37,494 nucleotides of DNA from Paracoccaceae bacterium (GCA_027351005.1 DAIEJF010000187.1:1-37494), one strand, 5' to 3'. Counted from the first letter of the stretch, positions 13,869 to 22,605 are shown. The notes: generated from the sequence alone by a model not told the origin. A program made the numbers and translations.

Positions 13869-15697
13869 TCGGCCGCCTCCTCGGTGCCCAGAAAGCCCCC
13901 CGATTGCCGGTTCCAGTAGCGCCAGTAAAGCCCCCGCCGCGCCAGAAGCGCGTCATGCGCGCCGTCCTCGACGATCCGGCCCGCGTCGAAGACCACGATC
14001 CGGTCCATCTCGGCGATGGTGGACAGCCGGTGGGCGATGGCAAGCACCGTCTTGCCCTCCATCACCCGGCCCAGCGCCACCTGGATCTGCGCTTCGACCT
14101 CGCTGTCGAGCGCGCTCGTCGCCTCGTCCAGCACCAGGATCGGCGCATCCTTCAGAAAGGCGCGGGCCAGCGCGATCCGCTGCCGCTGACCGCCCGACAG
14201 CTTCACCCCGCGCTCGCCCAGATGCGCGTCATAGCCGGTGCGGCCCATGTGATCGACCATGTTCAGGATGAAGTCATGCGCCTCGGCCCGCTTGGCGGCG
14301 GCGATCATCTCGTCTTCCGTTGCATCGGGCCGGCCGTACAGGATGTTGTCCCGCGCCGAACGGTTGAACATCGCGGTTTCCTGCGTGACCATCGCGATCT
14401 GCCGCCGCAGGCTTTCCTGCGTGACATCGCGCACATCGTGGCCATCGACCAGAACACGGCCCGTTTCGGCGTCATAGAGCCGTAAAAGCAGCGCGACCAG
14501 CGTCGATGTCCCCGCCCCCGACGCGCCGACGATCCCCAGTTTCTCGCCCGGCCGCACCGTCAGGTTGACCTCTGCGATCCCGCCCGAGCGGCGGCCATAG
14601 GCAAAGCCCAGCGCCTCGAACGTCAGCGCGCCCTTCACCCGGCCCAGCACCACGGCATCCGGCTTGTCAGTCAGGGTATGCGGCGGGGTCAGGGTGTTCA
14701 TGCCGTCTTCCACTTCGCCCACGCTGCCGTAGATCCCCATCAGCGACATGCTGACCCAGCCGGTCATCTGCGCGATGCGGATCGCGATGGCACCCGAGGC
14801 GGCGATGTCGCCCGCGCTGGCGCGGCCCTGCGACCACAGGACGATCGCGCCGCCCACCAGAACCACCGGCAGAACGCCCGCAAGGACCATCAGCGATGAT
14901 CGGAACCACGTCGAGGTCACGCCGAAATCCAGCGCCCGTTCGCGATAGCCCATCATCGCCGACAGCGCCGAGCGGTCCTCGAAGGCGGCATGGGCGAACA
15001 GCTTCACCGTCTTGATGTTGGTGATCGTGTCCACCACCTGCCCCGTCACCATCGCCCGGGCCGAGGCGCGCGCCGCCGATTTGCCCCGCACCCGGGGCAC
15101 GAACCAGCGGATCAGCGCCAGATAAGCCACCAGCCAGAGGCTGAGCGCAACCGCCACCCGCCAGTCGACGGCCAGCAGGAAGGCGGCCGAGCTGAGCAGC
15201 GACGCCAATGCAAAGGCGACCACGTTGACCGTTTCGGTCGCCACATCGGTCGCCGCCCGCGCGGTCTGCATCTGCTTCTGCGCGATCCGCCCGGCAAAGT
15301 CGTTGTCGAAGAAGGTCACCGCCTGCCCCATGGTGAACCGGTGCAGCCGCGACAGCACCAGGGGCAGCAGGTTCGGCCCCAGCGTGATCGCAACCGTCGC
15401 CGTCGAAAGGCCGAATATCAGCGGGCGGACCACGATGTAGAAAAGCATGAACCCGGCATAAAGCGGCCAGTGCTGCCACAGCGCGCCCGGCGTCGATGTC
15501 ACGCCGGTCGAATCGATGACCCGGCCCAGCAGCATGGCCGAGATGACCTCCAGCGTCCCGGCGGCGCCCGACAGCAGCGCCGACCACAGAAGCGCGGGCC
15601 AGGCCCCGCCGAAGCACCAGACAAAGAACCGGCCCAGCGTGCGCGGCGGCTCTGTCTCGGCGGGGCGGAACGGGTCGATCCAGCTTCCCAGCGTCAT
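13865..15697 (-). CDS. ABC exporter half-transporter with altered Walker A (Lys to Thr)
   Basis: Fused membrane and ATP-binding protein of 610 residues of the multidrug/lipid (MsbA-like) exporter type. Six membrane helices lie in about residues 30-325; the nucleotide-binding domain is about 355-605. That domain keeps the Q-loop Gln439, signature LSGGQ (500-504), Walker B ILVLDE with catalytic Glu525, and switch His556. Its Walker A reads GASGAGTST (391-399): the essential lysine at 397 is threonine, codon ACA at 14509-14507. The neighbouring paralogue retains GKST. The start ATG overlaps the paralogue's stop (ATGA), so the two are translated together and probably form a heterodimer with two unequal ATP sites (inference). 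The substrate is unknown. Confidence 0.93.
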   Translation of the reverse strand: MTLGSWIDPFRPAETEPPRTLGRFFVWCFGGAWPALLWSALLSGAAGTLEVISAMLLGRVIDSTGVTSTPGALWQHWPLYAGFMLFYIVVRPLIFGLSTATVAITLGPNLLPLVLSRLHRFTMGQAVTFFDNDFAGRIAQKQMQTARAATDVATETVNVVAFALASLLSSAAFLLAVDWRVAVALSLWLVAYLALIRWFVPRVRGKSAARASARAMVTGQVVDTITNIKTVKLFAHAAFEDRSALSAMMGYRERALDFGVTSTWFRSSLMVLAGVLPVVLVGGAIVLWSQGRASAGDIAASGAIAIRIAQMTGWVSMSLMGIYGSVGEVEDGMNTLTPPHTLTDKPDAVVLGRVKGALTFEALGFAYGRRSGGIAEVNLTVRPGEKLGIVGASGAGTSTLVALLLRLYDAETGRVLVDGHDVRDVTQESLRRQIAMVTQETAMFNRSARDNILYGRPDATEDEMIAAAKRAEAHDFILNMVDHMGRTGYDAHLGERGVKLSGGQRQRIALARAFLKDAPILVLDEATSALDSEVEAQIQVALGRVMEGKTVLAIAHRLSTIAEMDRIVVFDAGRIVEDGAHDALLARRGLYWRYWNRQSGGFLGTEEAAE

Positions 15698-17547
15698 CCC
15701 TCGGTCTCCTCTGCCAGATCATCGCCGATGAACCCGCCCGACTGCCGGTTCCACAGCCGCGCATAAAGCCCGCCGCGCGCCAGCAGCGCGGAATGGGTGC
15801 CATCCTCGACGATGCGGCCATCGTCCAGCACCACGATCCGGTCCATCCGGGCGATCGTCGAAAGCCGGTGTGCGATGGCGATCACCGTCTTGCCCGCCAT
15901 CAGCCCGTAGAGCGTGTCCTGGATGGCCGCCTCGACCTCGCTGTCCAGCGCACTCGTCGCCTCGTCCAGCACAAGGATGGGCGCATCCTTCAGGATCACC
16001 CGCGCCAGCGCGATCCGCTGCCGCTGCCCGCCCGACAGCTTCACCCCCCGCTCACCGACCCGGGCGTCATAGCCGCGGCGGCCTTCGCTATCCTCCAGCG
16101 TCTCGATGAAGACATCGGCGGCGGCGCGGGCGGCAGCCTGCCGAACCTCGGCCTCGGTCGCGTCGGGGCGGCCGTACAGGATATTCTCGCGCACCGAGCG
16201 ATGCAGCAGCGAACTGTCTTGCTGCACCATCCCGATTTCGCGGCGCAGGCTTTCCTGGGTGACGGCGCAGATGTCCTGCCCGTCGATCATGATCTGGCCC
16301 TGCTCCATGTCGTAGAACCGCAAAAGAAGCTTGACGAGGGTCGATTTTCCGGCGCCCGACCGGCCGATCAGCCCGATCTTTTCGCCTGGCCGCAGCACCA
16401 GAGACACGCGGTCAAGCCCGCCCTGTCCGCGCCCGTAATGGTGGCTGACATCGCGGAATTCGATCCGCCCTTCGGTCAGCCGCAGATCCGGCGCGCCCGG
16501 CTTGTCGACCAGCGTCACGGGTTGGGCGATGGTTTCCATCCCTTCGGCCACGACCCCCAGCGCCTGCACCAACGCCGTGGTGGCCCACATGATCCAGTAG
16601 GTCAGATTGTTCAGGCGCAACACCAGCGCCGTGGCCGCCGCCACCGCACCCACGCTGGCCTCGCCGCCCAGCCACAGCGACAGGGCCCAGCCGGTGACCG
16701 ACACGATCAGCGCGCCATTCAGCACCGTCAGCATGATGTCCATTCGGGTCACCACCCGCATTTCCACCTGGAACTTTTCCCGCGCGGTCTCGATCGCCTC
16801 TTTCGCATAGGCGATCTCGCGGTCGTGGTGGGCGAAGAGCTTCACCGAATGGATATTGGTATAGGCATCCACCACCCGCCCGATCACGGCCGAGCGCGCA
16901 TCCGATGCAGCCTTCGACGCCGGGCCCGCGCGGTGCAGCGTCCAGCGGATCAAAAGCCCGTAAAGCACCAGCCAGACCAGCAATGGCAAGACCAGCCGCG
17001 TATCCGCCGCCATCAGCACCGCGCCCGATCCGATGAGCGTCGTGGTGGCAAAGGTCACCGCATCAAAGGTCTGGAACACCGCATCCCCGGCGGCGGGCGG
17101 TGTCTGCATGATCCGGTTGGCGATCCGGCCGGCGAAATCGCTTTCGAACCAACCCACCGACTGGCGCAGCACGTGCCGATGCGCCCGCCAGCGGATCAGG
17201 GTGCCAAAGTTCGGCAGGATCGTGTTGTGCAGCAGCGTCGTGTTCACCGCCGCGATGCAGGGCCGCACCAGCAGCACCGCCGCGCCCGCCAGCAGGAATT
17301 CGCGGCCATGCGCCGCCCAGACCTCGGCCGGGGACCCGTGCGACAGCAGATCGACCAGCCGCCCGACATACCAGATCAGCGTGACCTCGATCACCGCGAC
17401 AAGCGAGGACATCAGCGCCGTCAGCGCAAAGACCCTGCGGAACGGACGCACATAGGCAGCCAGAAACGGCCAGAGCCGACGCGGCGGCGCGTCGGTTTCC
17501 GGATAGGCGATGTAGGGGTCGACGAGGGTCTCGAAAAACCGAAGCAC
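15694..17547 (-). CDS. ABC exporter half-transporter with intact ATPase motifs
   Basis: Protein of 617 residues with the same layout as its downstream neighbour: a transmembrane domain (about 35-330, six hydrophobic segments) and an ATP-binding domain (about 360-610). All catalytic motifs are canonical: Walker A GRSGAGKST with Lys401, signature LSGGQ (504-508), Walker B VLDE with Glu529, and switch His560. GTG 17547 is the likely start; no good ribosome site is obvious, which fits readthrough from cca 41 bases upstream. It is followed by ATGA overlap into the second half-transporter. The N-terminal segment before the first helix (YPETDAPPRRLWPF) is typical of alphaproteobacterial exporters of this pair. 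The substrate is not deducible. Confidence 0.93.
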   Translation of the reverse strand: MLRFFETLVDPYIAYPETDAPPRRLWPFLAAYVRPFRRVFALTALMSSLVAVIEVTLIWYVGRLVDLLSHGSPAEVWAAHGREFLLAGAAVLLVRPCIAAVNTTLLHNTILPNFGTLIRWRAHRHVLRQSVGWFESDFAGRIANRIMQTPPAAGDAVFQTFDAVTFATTTLIGSGAVLMAADTRLVLPLLVWLVLYGLLIRWTLHRAGPASKAASDARSAVIGRVVDAYTNIHSVKLFAHHDREIAYAKEAIETAREKFQVEMRVVTRMDIMLTVLNGALIVSVTGWALSLWLGGEASVGAVAAATALVLRLNNLTYWIMWATTALVQALGVVAEGMETIAQPVTLVDKPGAPDLRLTEGRIEFRDVSHHYGRGQGGLDRVSLVLRPGEKIGLIGRSGAGKSTLVKLLLRFYDMEQGQIMIDGQDICAVTQESLRREIGMVQQDSSLLHRSVRENILYGRPDATEAEVRQAAARAAADVFIETLEDSEGRRGYDARVGERGVKLSGGQRQRIALARVILKDAPILVLDEATSALDSEVEAAIQDTLYGLMAGKTVIAIAHRLSTIARMDRIVVLDDGRIVEDGTHSALLARGGLYARLWNRQSGGFIGDDLAEETEG

Positions 17548-17588
17548 ACGGGGCCTCTTCGCGCGTTACCCCGGGGATATAGCCCCGA

Positions 17589-18758
17589 TCACGGCGAAGG
17601 GAAACCGCCGCCGCCCCCGCCCAGCAGGTCTGGCCCGCTCAGCCGGAACCCCGAGGCGATCCAGCGCGCCTCCAGTTCTGCCAGACGGGCGCCCAGCGCG
17701 GGGCCGCTGAGCCCCGGCATCAGGTCGGCGGCCCGCAGCGGAAACCGGGCGGCCGCCCCGGTGGCAACTGCGGCCTGCCAGCCATCGGGCGCGGGCGCGC
17801 CGGTCAGGGCTGCGCGGGCCAGCACGATGTCGGCAGCCAGCTCGACCTTGTGCCGGTAGCCCAGTTCCGCGGGCGGACGCAGGCTGCCGATCTCGTCGCG
17901 GATCAGCGCGACCATACGGCTTTCGTCGCGCGACAGGCGCAGCGCCTCGGTCAGCCCGGTGCCCCCCAGAACGGCAAGCCGCCGCAACCAGCGCGGCGGC
18001 CGCCCGGCCTCCAGATGCACCAGAACCGGCAACGCGGTCGCATCGGCGCCCGGCAAGACCTGCGCCAGCACCCCGCATTGCGCCATGGCGGCGACCGCAG
18101 GCGCGGGGTCGGGCGCCTGCAGAAGCTTGCGCATCTCGGCGCCGACCCGTTCGCGCGACAACTGCGCCAGACCGCCAACATGGGTGGCACAGGCGGCCAG
18201 CCCCTCGGCGTCAATCCCGCCCGCGGGATCGGCATACCAGGCGTGGAAGCGGAAGAAGCGCAGGATGCGCAGGTAATCCTCTTCGATCCGGGCGGCGGCG
18301 TCGCCCACGAACCGCAGACGGCGCGACATCAGATCCGGCAGGCCGCCAAGCGGGTCGACCACCTCGCCCTCGGGGGTTGCGTAAAGCGCGTTCATGGTGA
18401 AATCGCGCCGCGCCGCGTCTTCCGCCACATCGGTCGAAAACCGCACCGTGGCGTGGCGGCCAAAGGTTTCGACATCGCGCCGGAACGTGGTCACCTCATG
18501 CGCGACATGGCCCGCGACCACCGTCACCGTGCCATGCGCAAGCCCCGTGGGAACCGCCTTCAAACCTGCCTTTTCCGCCAGAACAGAGACTGTTTCGGGC
18601 CGCGCATCGGTGGCGACGTCGACATCGGCGACCGGAAAGCCCAACAGCGCGTTGCGCACGCAGCCGCCCACCAGCAAGGCCCGGTGGCCCGCGCCCGTCA
18701 GCACGCGGCAGACCGCCTGCGTTTCGGGCCGTGTCAGCCAGTCGCCCGCCACCTTCAT
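17589..18758 (-). CDS. cca: CCA-adding/poly(A) polymerase-family tRNA nucleotidyltransferase
   Basis: Class II nucleotidyltransferase of 389 residues that adds or repairs the 3' CCA end of tRNA. ATG 18758 overlaps the TGA of the upstream Nudix gene (ATGA). The head domain shows the G-loop LLVGGCVRNALLG (28-40) and the metal-binding D-x-D (Asp45, Asp47 in ADVDVATDA). These are followed by 'TVTVVAGHVAHEVTTFRRD' and the motif 'RRDFTMNALY'. The neck carries EEDYLRILRFFRFHAWY. The C-terminal half is helical and alanine-rich. A poly(A) polymerase role is the alternative within this family; the length and context favour the tRNA enzyme. It is part of the minus-strand run from hslO to the RNA methyltransferase. 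Confidence 0.9.
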   Translation of the reverse strand: MKVAGDWLTRPETQAVCRVLTGAGHRALLVGGCVRNALLGFPVADVDVATDARPETVSVLAEKAGLKAVPTGLAHGTVTVVAGHVAHEVTTFRRDVETFGRHATVRFSTDVAEDAARRDFTMNALYATPEGEVVDPLGGLPDLMSRRLRFVGDAAARIEEDYLRILRFFRFHAWYADPAGGIDAEGLAACATHVGGLAQLSRERVGAEMRKLLQAPDPAPAVAAMAQCGVLAQVLPGADATALPVLVHLEAGRPPRWLRRLAVLGGTGLTEALRLSRDESRMVALIRDEIGSLRPPAELGYRHKVELAADIVLARAALTGAPAPDGWQAAVATGAAARFPLRAADLMPGLSGPALGARLAELEARWIASGFRLSGPDLLGGGGGGFPSP

Positions 18759-19360
18759 CCCGCCGCCCTCCGCGCCAGGCCGTAAAGGATGCGCGCGGTG
18801 GCGCCCCAGATGTAATAGGGCCCCCAGGGCACGGTATAATAGGCCCGCCAGGTGCCACGCCACATTCGCCGTTCCACCCGGAAATGCTCCGGATCAAGCA
18901 GATGGGGCAGCGGCACCCGGAACACCTCGGCCACCTCGTCCTGTTGCAGGAGGGGGGCGAAATCGGCGTGGATCAGCCCCAGCACCGGCGTCACCAGGAA
19001 ATTGGTCACCGTTTCATGTGCAGGCAGCCGCCCCCGCAGCTCGACACCCGCAGGGGAAAGCCCGATTTCCTCTTCAGCCTCGCGCAGGGCGGCGGCCTCG
19101 ATGCTGGCATCGCCCGCGTCGACCTTGCCGCCGGGAAAGGCCACCTGCCCCGGATGATGCTGCAGGCGCGACGACCGCTTGGTCAGCACCACCGCCCCCT
19201 CGCCCGCCGTCAGCACCGGCACCAGAACCGCCGCCGGGCGCAGGACACGGCCGGGCGGCGGCTGGAAGCCGGGGTTCAGGTCGAAATCCGACGAGGCCGC
19301 CCCCGGCCCGTCCAGTGCGCTCAACAGGCGGGCAAGCGCCTCACCCGGCAAGGTCCGCAC
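18755..19360 (-). CDS. CoA-type Nudix pyrophosphohydrolase (NudL-like)
   Basis: Nudix hydrolase of 201 residues with the extended UPF0035 signature of coenzyme A pyrophosphatases: 'VVLTKRSSRLQHHPGQVAFPGG' ahead of the Nudix box GGKVDAGDASIEAAALREAEEEIGL (77-101). The box carries Asp in the position of the usual first Glu and has the one-residue insertion seen in this subfamily; the metal-binding REAEEE core is intact. It should split CoA or its oxidised forms into 4'-phosphopantetheine and 3',5'-ADP. GTG 19360 lies inside the end of hslO (20-base overlap), with a GAGG site nine bases upstream. The stop overlaps the cca start. Confidence 0.87.
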   Translation of the reverse strand: MRTLPGEALARLLSALDGPGAASSDFDLNPGFQPPPGRVLRPAAVLVPVLTAGEGAVVLTKRSSRLQHHPGQVAFPGGKVDAGDASIEAAALREAEEEIGLSPAGVELRGRLPAHETVTNFLVTPVLGLIHADFAPLLQQDEVAEVFRVPLPHLLDPEHFRVERRMWRGTWRAYYTVPWGPYYIWGATARILYGLARRAAG

Positions 19361-20342
19361 CCTCGCCCGCCTCGCGACCCAGCGTCGACGGGTCGAACTC
19401 GTAATGGGCGCCGCAGAACTGGCAATCGGCGGTCAGCACGCCGTCCGGCGTGGTCATCGTGGCGATCTCGCGTGCCGAATAGATCGACAGGCTCTGCCGC
19501 ACCTTCTCGGCCGAGCAGGAACAGCCGAAGACCACCGGCTGCGGGTCGAACACCCGCGGCCCCTCTTCGTGGTAAAGCCGCACCAGAAGGTCGGTGGGCT
19601 GCACCGAGGGGCCGATCAGCTCCAGCTCCTCCACCGTTTCCAGCAGCAGGTTGGCGCGGCGCCAGTTTTCCTCGTTGTCCCCGTCCAGCACGTCGGCGGC
19701 CTGCAACAGCCCGCCTTCGCCGGTGCCGCCATCGCCCTTGGCGAAGGGCGATGCCTTGGGCATGTGCTGCAACATCACCCCGCCGCCACGCCAATGCGGC
19801 CCTTCGCCCGGCAGGATCGACTGACCGAAGCGCAGGAAGAAGCGCGTGGGCAACTGTTCCGACTGGGCGAAATAGGTTTCCGCACAGGCCGCCAGCGACC
19901 CGCCGGTGATCGGCGTGATCCCCTGATAGGGCACCATTCCCTGCCCCTGGTCGATGACAATGGCGAAATACCCCTCGCCCAGCAGGTCGTAGGGGTTGGC
20001 GACCTCTTGCAGGTCGTCCGCCTCGAAGGCGGCATAGGCGCGGATGCGGGCCGGGGTGCCATCGCCGGCGGGGGCGTAATAGTCGGTGGCGATCATCTTC
20101 ACCGCCCCCGCCCCGCGGATCTGCAACGACAGCCGCCAGCGCAATTTCATGGTCTGGCCGATCAGGGCGGTCAGCAGCGCCGCCTCGGCCACCAGTGCCG
20201 AAACCGGCGCCGGATAGTCGTGCTGGCGCAGCATCCGGTCCAACGCGCCATCAAGCCGCGCGACACGGCCGCGGATGTCGGCGTGGTCAAGCTGGAACGG
20301 CAGGACGGTATCGTCCCAGGCGATTCGTGATCCGAGAGTCAT
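19341..20342 (-). CDS. hslO: Redox-regulated chaperone Hsp33
   Basis: Cytoplasmic holdase activated by oxidation and heat; its C-terminal zinc is lost when four cysteines form disulfides. The 333-residue protein begins at ATG 20342. The redox zinc centre is visible as Cys274-Ser-Cys276 and Cys307-Gln-Phe-Cys310. The core has the conserved 'ALIGQTMKLRWRLSLQIRG' and 'GQGMVPYQGITP' segments. It is slightly longer than the Escherichia coli protein because of an insertion near residues 195-215 (about ASPFAKGDGGTGEGG). First gene of the minus-strand run that continues into the Nudix, cca and ABC genes, and divergent from a small Nudix gene. Confidence 0.95.
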   Translation of the reverse strand: MTLGSRIAWDDTVLPFQLDHADIRGRVARLDGALDRMLRQHDYPAPVSALVAEAALLTALIGQTMKLRWRLSLQIRGAGAVKMIATDYYAPAGDGTPARIRAYAAFEADDLQEVANPYDLLGEGYFAIVIDQGQGMVPYQGITPITGGSLAACAETYFAQSEQLPTRFFLRFGQSILPGEGPHWRGGGVMLQHMPKASPFAKGDGGTGEGGLLQAADVLDGDNEENWRRANLLLETVEELELIGPSVQPTDLLVRLYHEEGPRVFDPQPVVFGCSCSAEKVRQSLSIYSAREIATMTTPDGVLTADCQFCGAHYEFDPSTLGREAGEGADLAG

Positions 20343-20416
20343 GGGGTTTCCTTGGGCTGCCGGAGTTGGCATACCGCCGGAATATAGGCTCGGCAACCGC
20401 GGGACCAAGAGACGCC

Positions 20417-20851
20417 ATGATCAGACGATTCGGTGAACCACTGGAATCCGGCCGCCGCTACACCCGCCGACCGGGTGTCTATGCCATCCTGCGTGACGGG
20501 CCCGCGGTGCTGATGACCCATCAATCCAGCCCGATCCCCGAATTCCAGTTGCCCGGCGGCGGCATCGACCGCGCAGAACAGCCGGTGCAGGCGCTGCACC
20601 GCGAAGTGATCGAGGAAACCGGCTGGCGCATCGCGGTGGAACGGCGGCTGGGCGCGTTCCGGCGCTTTACCTACATGCCCGAATACGATCTCTGGGCGGA
20701 AAAGCTTTGCACCATCTACCTGGCGCGCCCCATCCTGCGGCTTGGCCCGCCGACCGAGGCCGGGCACAGCGCGGTTTGGATGCCGCTGGACGCCGCAGCG
20801 CGGGCGGCCGGCAATGCGGGCGACCGGGCCTTCCTGCAGATGCTGCTTTAG
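20417..20851 (+). CDS. Small Nudix hydrolase
   Basis: Single-domain Nudix protein of 144 residues starting at ATG 20417. An upstream in-frame extension would run into the hslO promoter region and lacks Nudix character. The box is a perfect match to G-x5-E-x7-REUxEExGU (residues 48-70, GGIDRAEQPVQALHREVIEE then TGW). The rest (VYAILRDGPAVLMTHQS, and 'YMPEYDLWAEKLCTIYLA') resembles general nucleoside-diphosphate-X hydrolases. Substrate cannot be predicted from the box alone. Its TAG stop is shared with the stop of the convergent response-regulator gene (TTAG, 20848-20851). Confidence 0.88.
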   Translation: MIRRFGEPLESGRRYTRRPGVYAILRDGPAVLMTHQSSPIPEFQLPGGGIDRAEQPVQALHREVIEETGWRIAVERRLGAFRRFTYMPEYDLWAEKLCTIYLARPILRLGPPTEAGHSAVWMPLDAAARAAGNAGDRAFLQMLL

Positions 20852-22125
20852 TGCGGCACGCGCTCGAAGAGCACGGCGGACACATCATCGCGAAAGCCCT
20901 GCGCGCCCGAATGCGCCTGCAACCCGGCGACAAGGCCATCCAGAAACACCAGCCCCCCCGCAGCGCGACGTTCGGCCATCAGGCGGGCCATTCCCCCTTC
21001 GCCCAGTTCGGCGCCCCCCAGGTCGGCGCATTCGGTGAACCCGTCAGACATGATCAGCAGCCGGTCCCCCGGCGCCAGCGTCAGCGTCACCCGGTCGTAG
21101 CTGGCGCCCGAGATCAGGCCCACGGGTAGGCCGCCGGTGCCCAGAAATTCGACCGCCCCGCCCGCCCGCAGCACCATGGGATGTGGATGGCCCGCCTGAA
21201 CCAGCGCCACCTTCCCGGTTTCCAGATCGACATCGGCATAGAGCATGGTCAGGTATTGCTCGCTGTGCAGGTCATCCAGCAGCAGCCGGTTCAGCGCCTC
21301 GGCCACCGCTTCGGGAGGGCGGGCATCCCGGCTGCCATCGGGCCCATAGATCAGGGCGATGTTCTGATCCGGCGCATCGGCCGACAGCACCCCGGCAAGC
21401 CGGGCGGTCATGATGGCCGAGGTCACGCCATGGCCTGACACGTCGATGCCGAACAGCCCCACCCGCCGCGGCGAGATCGGAAAGAACCCGACCAGATCGC
21501 CGCCCACCGGCCCGCTGGGCTGGAGCAGCAGCGACACCCGGGCCGAGCCGAAATCGTGGTACCGTTCGCGCACCAGCGATTGCTGAAGCTTCCGGGCCTC
21601 GATCAGGTCGCGGTCGAGCGCGTCGTAAAGCTTGCGCAACTCTTGCAGCGTGTCGCCCAGCAACCGGTTCTTTTCGGTCAGCTCGCGCTCCATCCGCAGG
21701 ATCCGCTCACCCGCGGTGATGCGGGCATAAAGCTCGTCGGTATTGACGGGCTTGGCCAGAAAATCGTCGGCCCCCGCATCAAGGCCAAGCGCCACCTCGC
21801 CCTTGTCGGACCGCGAGGTGAGAAGGATGAAGTATCCGTAGGTCTCGCGCGGCAGCGCCCGGAAGGCGGCGCAGAATTCCAGCCCCGACATGCCGGGCAT
21901 CATCCAGTCGCTCAGCACGATGTCGAACCGGTGTTCCAGGCAAAGCTCCATCGCCTCTTCGCCCGATCCGGCCTCACGCACATGATAGCCCCGGCGCAAC
22001 AGCGACGCGGTCAGGATCTTGCGCTGCGCCCGGCTGTCATCGACGACCAGCACATTGCGCGGCGCCACTGGCGGCCGTGTCAGCATCGGATCGAAGTCGG
22101 TCTTCGGCATCTTTTGCGTGTCCAC
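20848..22125 (-). CDS. Response regulator fused to a PP2C-like (SpoIIE) serine phosphatase
   Basis: Two-component output protein of 425 residues. The receiver domain (about 23-140) has the acidic pair Asp29/Asp30, phosphorylation site Asp73 (LSDWMMPG), Thr103 and Lys125 (FLAKPV). A charged coiled-coil linker follows (about 140-190, rich in Glu, Arg and Leu). The C-terminal SpoIIE/PP2C domain (about 195-425) shows GPVGGDLVG, FGIDVSGHG with the metal aspartate, 'MLYADVDLETG' and 'LLIMSDGFTE'. Such proteins usually dephosphorylate an anti-sigma antagonist or related partner when phosphorylated. GTG 22125 follows an AGAGGG site. A stand-alone Hpt gene is divergent at 156 bases, a likely phosphate source (inference). 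Confidence 0.92.
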   Translation of the reverse strand: MDTQKMPKTDFDPMLTRPPVAPRNVLVVDDSRAQRKILTASLLRRGYHVREAGSGEEAMELCLEHRFDIVLSDWMMPGMSGLEFCAAFRALPRETYGYFILLTSRSDKGEVALGLDAGADDFLAKPVNTDELYARITAGERILRMERELTEKNRLLGDTLQELRKLYDALDRDLIEARKLQQSLVRERYHDFGSARVSLLLQPSGPVGGDLVGFFPISPRRVGLFGIDVSGHGVTSAIMTARLAGVLSADAPDQNIALIYGPDGSRDARPPEAVAEALNRLLLDDLHSEQYLTMLYADVDLETGKVALVQAGHPHPMVLRAGGAVEFLGTGGLPVGLISGASYDRVTLTLAPGDRLLIMSDGFTECADLGGAELGEGGMARLMAERRAAGGLVFLDGLVAGLQAHSGAQGFRDDVSAVLFERVPH

Positions 22126-22281
22126 CCCGTTCCCTCTGCGCGCGCAGCTTTGGACGGTCGCCGTTAAGCGAGAGTGAACGCTAAAATTGCTGCCATTCCC
22201 CGCGCCACGGATTACCGGGGATTAAGCGTGATCGCGCAATCTTCCGCCCGGGTGCGGGTGTTGAAGCAGACGGGGTGTGCG

Positions 22282-22605
22282 ATGATCGACTGGGAACGGG
22301 TTGACGGTCTGAGGGCCGAAATCGGTGATGCGGATTTCGGTGAAGTGGTGGATCTGTTTCTTGAAGAGGTGGATGAAACCGTCGCGCGGATGACGCGCGG
22401 AGGCGCAGAGGCGGCGGATCTGCACTTCCTGAAGGGCTGCGCGCTTAACCTGGGCTTTGCCGACCTCGCCCAAAAATGCCTGATGGCCGAGCGGCACGCC
22501 GCCGCGGGCGATCCGGTCGACGCGGTCGAGATCGGCAATGCCTATCGCGCCGCGCGGGGCGTCTTTCTGGCCAAGCTGGGGCTGAGCGGGGGGCGCGCCG
22601 CCTAG
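22282..22605 (+). CDS. Stand-alone histidine phosphotransfer (Hpt) domain protein
   Basis: A 107-residue all-helical phosphorelay protein that passes a phosphoryl group between a receiver of a hybrid kinase and a downstream response regulator. The phosphorylatable His48 lies in the diagnostic motif 'LHFLKGCALNLGFADLA'. I chose ATG 22282 from the domain boundary; its ribosome site is poor (GGGGTG), and earlier GTG or TTG starts would add a non-conserved tail. The gene starts 156 bases from the divergent response-regulator/phosphatase gene, suggesting they work together. The stop shares the CTAG at 22602-22605 with ilvA. Confidence 0.82.
   Translation: MIDWERVDGLRAEIGDADFGEVVDLFLEEVDETVARMTRGGAEAADLHFLKGCALNLGFADLAQKCLMAERHAAAGDPVDAVEIGNAYRAARGVFLAKLGLSGGRAA

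Noticed and set aside
15793-17859. A 688-codon plus-strand frame over the ABC and cca genes
   Set aside because: Histidine-, arginine- and glutamine-rich low-complexity translation, antisense to a canonical ABC transporter.
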